DNA of 60,426 nucleotides from Vulcanibacillus modesticaldus (GTDB lineage: Bacteria > Bacillota > Bacilli > Tepidibacillales > Tepidibacillaceae): contig NZ_MIJF01000100.1 in NCBI RefSeq assembly GCF_001730235.1, positions 1-60,426 on the forward strand. The letters are read 5' to 3'. The notes under the pieces were generated by a model. It saw only the letters and a program-made list of their open reading frames with translations, did no database searches and was not told the DNA's origin. The position numbers and the translations under genes are program-made. Of this stretch, positions 56,887 to 60,426 are shown one piece after another (the first letter of the stretch is position 1; the number at the start of each line of letters is the position of its first letter).

Positions 56887-56983
56887 GGGAGATAGGTGAT
56901 TGGGATAATTCACGCAGTTTACCTCTAACCTCCCACGCTTTCCCAACGATTTTTAATTGATTATTAGTTCTAATTACTTTCAT
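56807..56983 (-). CDS. mciZ: MciZ-like inhibitor of FtsZ (58 aa)
   Basis: This short minus-strand ORF starts at an ATG with TTTGGAGGG 6-7 nt upstream and encodes 58 aa. Its first part contains MKV-R and the core VGKAWEVRGKLRE, matching the B. subtilis MciZ pattern (VGKAWEIRAKLKE, recalled from memory), followed by LKDYL. MciZ is a 40-aa mother-cell peptide that caps FtsZ filaments during sporulation. Here the C-terminus is ~18 residues longer and lies antisense to the DUF3866 gene. Position next to nudF matches Bacillus. A sigma-E-like promoter lies upstream. Confidence 0.8.
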   Translation of the reverse strand: MKVIRTNNQLKIVGKAWEVRGKLRELSQSPISLKDYLYGQRPNMQHMQQNRRKLDLVQ

Positions 56984-57019
56984 TTTTAACCCTCCAAAGG
57001 TAAAATTATTTTTGATAAA

Positions 57020-57048
57020 TATCTATGAAATAATGGACAAGTTATGAC
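57020..57048 (-). promoter_or_regulatory. Sigma-E-like promoter of mciZ
   Basis: On the minus strand GTCATAAC, a 13-bp spacer and CATAGATA resemble sigma-E elements, as expected because mciZ is a sigma-E gene in B. subtilis. The -10 departs from CATACAnT at two positions. Confidence 0.5.
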
Positions 57049-57076
57049 TAATTAATAATAGAAAGAAGTGAATAAA

Positions 57077-57628
57077 ATGGAAAAAGATTATATTGAACAG
57101 ACGATTTCAAGTACTACGATCTACGAAGGTAAAATTATAAAGGTTGACGTTGATAAAGTCCGATTGCCAAACGGAAAAGAATCTTTCCGAGAGATCGTTC
57201 ATCATTCTGGAGCAGTGGCGATCTTAGCAATTTCTAAGGAAAATAAAGTTATTATGGTTAAACAGTATCGCAAACCATTAGAGAAAACGATATTAGAAAT
57301 ACCTGCAGGAAAATTAGAAAAGGGAGAGAAACCACTTGATTGTGCGATACGCGAATTAAAAGAAGAAACTGGTTATACAGCATCCAATATGTCACAAATA
57401 GCCAAGTTTTATACATCTCCAGGTTTTGCTGATGAAATCATATATCTGTTTAAAGCAGAGGATATCCAACCTGGAGCTGCCAAACCTGATGAGGACGAGT
57501 TTGTGGAACTAGTAGAATTAACAATTGATGAAGTAAATGAATTGATAAATGACAGTAAAATTATTGATGCTAAAACCTTGATTGCTCTAAATTACTGGCA
57601 GTTAGAGATATTAAAAAAAAGATTATAG
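57077..57628 (+). CDS. nudF: ADP-ribose pyrophosphatase (Nudix)
   Basis: This enzyme hydrolyses ADP-ribose to AMP and ribose-5-phosphate. The 183-aa protein has the Nudix box (PAGKLEKGEKPLDCAIRELKEETGY), the upstream VKQYRKP and downstream FYTSPGFADEIIYLF typical of NudF. The ATG at 57077 has AGAAGTG upstream; the GTG at 57068 is part of that site. Confidence 0.95.
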   Translation: MEKDYIEQTISSTTIYEGKIIKVDVDKVRLPNGKESFREIVHHSGAVAILAISKENKVIMVKQYRKPLEKTILEIPAGKLEKGEKPLDCAIRELKEETGYTASNMSQIAKFYTSPGFADEIIYLFKAEDIQPGAAKPDEDEFVELVELTIDEVNELINDSKIIDAKTLIALNYWQLEILKKRL

Positions 57629-57639
57629 TTAATTAAACG

Positions 57640-57668
57640 ACATAATCACCCCTTGTCCATCATATGAT
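57640..57668 (+). promoter_or_regulatory. Sigma-E-like promoter of spoIIM
   Basis: ACATAAT (57640-57646), a 14-bp spacer and CATATGAT (57661-57668) resemble the sigma-E consensus. spoIIM is sigma-E dependent in B. subtilis. Confidence 0.55.
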
Positions 57669-57695
57669 GTAATAAGCTGGACAGGGGGGATAACC

Positions 57696-58340
57696 TTGAG
57701 GAAGAAGCAGTTAAGTAATAAGATTTATCTATATGTAAAGGATCATATCCCAACATATATCTTCACAATAGTATTGTTCATTATGGGGGTTATCTTTGGA
57801 TCATATATTATCAGCTCAATATCTCAATCACAAAAACAGGAGATCATTTCATACTTAAATGTTTTTTTTCATGAGATGAATACTGGAGGTTGGACGAATT
57901 CTCAATTAGCTTTAAGACAAGCCCTATTTGATAATTTGAAATATTTAATGTTAATCTGGTTTTTGGGTTTATCAATTATTGGCATGCCAATAATTTTTCT
58001 TCTGATTTTTATGAAGGGATTCGTAGTTGGTTTTACTATTTCATTTTTAATATTTGAAATGCATTGGAGAGGATTGATATTATCAATAGTTTCAATAATC
58101 CCTCAAAATATAGTTATCGTTCCAGTATATATTATTGCAGGGGTTGCAGGGATTAGCTTTTCTTTATCATTGATTAAATCTAGAGGAAAAAATAGGTTGA
58201 TTACCAATCAACAATCAATCACCTCTTATACTTTGTTAATCATTATTTTGGCAGTAATTTTGATCTTTACTTCAGCTTTTGAAACATTTATCTCTCCATA
58301 TTTGATTAAAGGAGTGACACCATTTTTGATGTTAAACTAG
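57696..58340 (+). CDS. spoIIM: Stage II sporulation protein M
   Basis: SpoIIM joins SpoIID and SpoIIP in the septal peptidoglycan hydrolase machine that drives engulfment. The 214-aa protein has five helices (about 17-38, 81-103, 104-125, 131-155, 180-203) and the family pattern FDNLKYLMLIWFLGLSIIGMPIIFLLIFMKGFVVGFTI. It starts at TTG with AGGGGGGAT upstream. Confidence 0.96.
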   Translation: MRKKQLSNKIYLYVKDHIPTYIFTIVLFIMGVIFGSYIISSISQSQKQEIISYLNVFFHEMNTGGWTNSQLALRQALFDNLKYLMLIWFLGLSIIGMPIIFLLIFMKGFVVGFTISFLIFEMHWRGLILSIVSIIPQNIVIVPVYIIAGVAGISFSLSLIKSRGKNRLITNQQSITSYTLLIIILAVILIFTSAFETFISPYLIKGVTPFLMLN

Positions 58341-58351
58341 AAAGTGTCAAA

Positions 58352-58371
58352 TGATACTCATATGATTATCA
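58352..58371 (+). promoter_or_regulatory. Palindrome upstream of fur, possible Fur/PerR-type operator
   Basis: TGATACTCATATGATTATCA is a 20-bp dyad with one mismatched pair, ending 6 bp before the -35 (TTGACT, 58378-58383). TATAAT (58402-58407) follows after an 18-bp spacer. The TGATA/TATCA ends resemble Fur-box half-sites, so autoregulation is plausible, but the spacing differs from the 7-1-7 consensus. Confidence 0.45.
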
Positions 58372-58377
58372 ATTAGA

Positions 58378-58407
58378 TTGACTTTTTATCAAAGCCTCCT
58401 CTATAAT
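58378..58407 (+). promoter_or_regulatory. Sigma-A promoter of fur
   Basis: TTGACT (58378-58383), an 18-bp spacer and TATAAT (58402-58407) form a near-consensus vegetative promoter 28 nt before the TTG start. Confidence 0.75.
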
Positions 58408-58434
58408 TTAGGTAGAGCTAGGAGGTGGTGCGTT

Positions 58435-58881
58435 TTGGCTGAACGTATGGAAAAGATCAAACAATTACTTCGATCTTCTAATTTTAAACTTACACCACAA
58501 CGGGAAGTGGTTTTAGAGGTATTGCTTGAGAATGAGGAAGGACATTTAAGTGCGGATGATGTCTACATGTTAGTCAAGAAAAAGGTACCAGAGATTGGAT
58601 TAGCTACAGTTTATCGTACGTTGGAGTTGCTTAGTGAATTAAATATTATTCAAAAGTTATATTTTGGTGAGAATGTTGCAAGATACGAATTTCGATCCGA
58701 TTCGGATGATCACCATCATCACCATCTCGAATGTATCAATTGTGGCAAGGTTGAGGAGATAGATGAGGATTGGCTTGGAATTATTGAAGAAAAGGTTGAG
58801 AAACAGTATGATTTTAAGGTAATCGACCATAGATTAACCTTTCAAGGAATTTGTAGTAGGTGTAAAACAAAGGATAACTAG
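58435..58881 (+). CDS. fur: Fur-family metalloregulator
   Basis: This 148-aa protein has an N-terminal winged helix (LTPQREVVLEVLLENEEGHLSADDVYMLVKKKVPEIGLATVYRTLELL) and a C-terminal dimer domain. The His-rich metal site DDHHHHHLEC leads into CINC, and a final CSRC completes a structural zinc site. Synteny with spoIIM supports Fur, but PerR/Zur cannot be excluded by sequence alone. The start is TTG 58435 with AGGAGGTGGTG upstream; the longer frame reads through the promoter. Confidence 0.92.
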   Translation: MAERMEKIKQLLRSSNFKLTPQREVVLEVLLENEEGHLSADDVYMLVKKKVPEIGLATVYRTLELLSELNIIQKLYFGENVARYEFRSDSDDHHHHHLECINCGKVEEIDEDWLGIIEEKVEKQYDFKVIDHRLTFQGICSRCKTKDN

Positions 58882-58976
58882 CGTTATTTTTAGTACTATA
58901 ACCGTAAAGTTTCAATATTTTTTAGAATATGTGATTATTATGTACCTTAATTTAAAATAAAGTGGTAAGATATAAA

Positions 58977-58990
58977 TGTAAGTGCTTTCA
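58977..58990 (-). promoter_or_regulatory. cre-like site before ald
   Basis: On the minus strand TGAAAGCACTTACA matches the CcpA consensus at 13 of 14 positions (G to A at the central CG). It overlaps the likely start of transcription, downstream of TATAAA (58971-58976). Confidence 0.4.
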
Positions 58991-59027
58991 CAGACACTCA
59001 AATATACAGTTTTAAGGAGGAACATTC

Positions 59028-60146
59028 ATGCGAATTGGGATTCCAAAGGAAATAAAAAATAATGAAAATCGTGTTGCTATCACTCCTGCAGGGGTTATGG
59101 CGTTACGTAATGCAGGACATGAAGTATATGTAGAAAAAAACGCTGGTATTGGCAGTGGGTTCACTGATCAAGACTATCAAACGGTGGGTGCCAATATTTT
59201 GGATAATGCTAAAGAAGTTTGGGATACTGCTGAAATGGTCATGAAAGTAAAAGAACCACTTCCTACTGAGTACCAATATTTTCGTAAAGGTCTAATATTA
59301 TTTACATATCTTCATTTGGCTCCAGAGCCAGAGTTAACTAAGGCATTGATGGACAATGAAGTTGTTGCTATAGCCTATGAGACAGTTCAATTGGACAACC
59401 GTTCTTTACCTTTACTTACTCCGATGAGCGAAGTTGCCGGAAGAATGTCAATCCAAATTGGTGCGCAATTCTTGGAAAAACCAAAGGGTGGTAAAGGAGT
59501 ACTTCTTGGCGGTGTTCCAGGTGTCCCTCCAGCAGAAGTGGTTATTATCGGGGGAGGAATAGTTGGTACAAATGCAGCTAAAATGGCTTTGGGATTAGGA
59601 GCTAACGTAAGCATTATTGACCTTAATCCAGATCGTTTGCGATATCTTGATGATATTTTCCATGGCAGTGTTAATACGATCATGTCTAATAGCTATAACA
59701 TAGCACAGGCAGTAAAAAAAGCTGACCTTGTCGTAGGTGCTGTTCTAATTCCTGGGGCTAGGGCGCCAAAATTAGTAACTGAAGAAATGGTGATGACCAT
59801 GAGTCCAGGTTCTGTAATCGTTGACGTTGCTATCGATCAAGGTGGATCTATTGAGACAATTGATAGGGTTACTACACACAGTGATCCAACTTACGTAAAA
59901 CATGGAGTAGTACATTATGCTGTTGCTAATATGCCAGGGGCAGTAGCTAGAACTTCTACATTTGCTTTAACAAATGTAACTATTCCTTATGCCTTAGAAA
60001 TTGCAAACAAAGGATATGAAATAGCGATTAAAGAAAATCGAGCTTTAGCAAAAGGTGTAAATGTAATCAATGGTCATGTAACATATGAAGCGGTTGCTAA
60101 ATCTTTAGATTTACCATATGTACCATTAGAAGAAGCATTAGCATAA
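59028..60146 (+). CDS. ald: Alanine dehydrogenase
   Basis: This NAD-dependent enzyme interconverts alanine and pyruvate plus ammonia. The 372-aa protein has [23 protein letters not shown], the catalytic Lys in VMKVKEPL and His in YLHLAPEP, and the NAD motif [36 protein letters not shown] precedes the ATG. In Bacillus it supports alanine use and sporulation. Confidence 0.98.
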   Translation: MRIGIPKEIKNNENRVAITPAGVMALRNAGHEVYVEKNAGIGSGFTDQDYQTVGANILDNAKEVWDTAEMVMKVKEPLPTEYQYFRKGLILFTYLHLAPEPELTKALMDNEVVAIAYETVQLDNRSLPLLTPMSEVAGRMSIQIGAQFLEKPKGGKGVLLGGVPGVPPAEVVIIGGGIVGTNAAKMALGLGANVSIIDLNPDRLRYLDDIFHGSVNTIMSNSYNIAQAVKKADLVVGAVLIPGARAPKLVTEEMVMTMSPGSVIVDVAIDQGGSIETIDRVTTHSDPTYVKHGVVHYAVANMPGAVARTSTFALTNVTIPYALEIANKGYEIAIKENRALAKGVNVINGHVTYEAVAKSLDLPYVPLEEALA

Positions 60147-60183
60147 TCATTTTTCATTTTTAAAGGTTATCCTAGCAATGAAC

Positions 60184-60204
60184 TGACCCCTGTCAAGTAG
60201 ACAG
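60184..60204. repeat. Right end of an IS3-family element
   Basis: TGACCCCTGTC begins at 60184, just beyond the transposase 3' end. IS3 elements end in TG...CA. It contains CTGTC-AAGTA-GACAG, a small hairpin. The target duplication cannot be checked because the left end is outside the window. Confidence 0.55.
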
Positions 60205-60220
60205 GAATAAAAAAGCACAT

Positions 60221-60426
60221 TTATGCAGCCTGAGTCCTATATTCATAAGGACTCAGGTTATTTAATTTCTCTTGGAATCGGTGATGATTATAAAAACGTA
60301 TGTACCTTTTAACGGCATTTTTTACTTCTTCAGTTGTGCGAAAAGAGTATAGATGAAAACACTCTGCCTTAAAGTGGCTGAAGAAATTCTCCATGCTGGC
60401 ATTATCTAAACAATTTCCTTTTCTGG
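60221..60426 (-). CDS. IS3-family transposase, C-terminal part (5' end outside window)
   Basis: The minus-strand frame is open to the window edge and encodes RKGNCLDNASMENFFSHFKAE, then YIRFYNHRFQEKLNNLSPYEYR and a stop. This is the end of the rve integrase core of IS3/IS150-type OrfB; the last Glu of the DDE triad is in SMENFF. It was too short for simple ORF calling. It belongs to a different family from the IS at the left edge. Confidence 0.9.
   Translation of the reverse strand, partial: RKGNCLDNASMENFFSHFKAECFHLYSFRTTEEVKNAVKRYIRFYNHHRFQEKLNNLSPYEYRTQAA

Noticed and set aside
1-60426. tRNA, rRNA or CRISPR loci
   Set aside because: No cloverleaf, rRNA-like or spacer-repeat pattern was seen on either strand by eye; tRNAscan and CRISPR finders would confirm this.

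Overview
The window is low-GC Firmicutes DNA from an endospore-former with Bacillales-type gene order. It runs yqhQ-yqhR-aroQ-yqhT-efp-yqhV-spoIIIA(A-H)-accBC-nusB-folD-xseAB-ispA-dxs-tlyA-argR-recN-spoIVB-spo0A, and later nudF-spoIIM-fur. A ferredoxin-dependent 2-oxoacid oxidoreductase, a B12 mutase pathway and an OLE RNA locus point to an anaerobic or facultative, possibly thermophilic or otherwise extremophilic lineage (inference). No species is assigned. Both window edges lie inside insertion-sequence transposases of different families (IS1182-like at the left, IS3-like at the right).

Region 1 (0.7-6.4 kb) holds small conserved membrane proteins (YqhQ, YqhR, YqhV), AroQ, a proline-type peptidase, EF-P and a small acidic zinc-ribbon protein. 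Region 2 (6.4-11.75 kb) is the complete spoIIIAA-AH operon behind a sigma-E-like promoter. Region 3 (11.75-31.4 kb) carries acetyl-CoA carboxylase accBC, an unexplained pseudoknot-like leader RNA before amaP, nusB, a TsaD-like protein, folD, xseAB and ispA. A ~600-nt OLE RNA with its own promoter follows, then its protein partner gene oapA, dxs, tlyA, argR, recN, spoIVB, and spo0A with a sigma-H promoter and a 0A box. A SteA / GT2 / MraY-like trio closes the region.

Region 4 (31.4-50.3 kb) is a branched-chain amino/keto acid and propionate module. A sigma-54 activator faces a consensus -24/-12 promoter with two tandem enhancer dyads. These appear to drive ptb-bcd-buk, a P-loop NTPase and a four-subunit VOR-type oxidoreductase, followed by lpd behind a terminator. 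An acyl-CoA synthetase on the opposite strand, methylmalonyl-CoA mutase, a fused B12-domain/epimerase protein and an MmdA/PccB-type carboxyltransferase follow, then acuABC on the minus strand. Together they can turn valine, isoleucine and leucine into acyl-CoAs, recover ATP through Ptb/Buk, and link propionyl-CoA to succinyl-CoA.

Region 5 (50.3-60.1 kb) holds sigI-rsgI plus a DUF5667-like secreted protein, both proteins having very long Asp/Glu/Lys-rich tails. It also holds an M20 peptidase, a DUF3866 protein, nudF, spoIIM, fur and ald. On the minus strand, partly antisense to the DUF3866 gene, lies a short gene matching the FtsZ inhibitor MciZ. The most notable items are the OLE RNA/OapA locus, the accC-amaP pseudoknot candidate, the mciZ gene, the sigma-54 control region with the hybrid VOR/Ptb-Buk operon, and the charged-tail SigI/RsgI locus.
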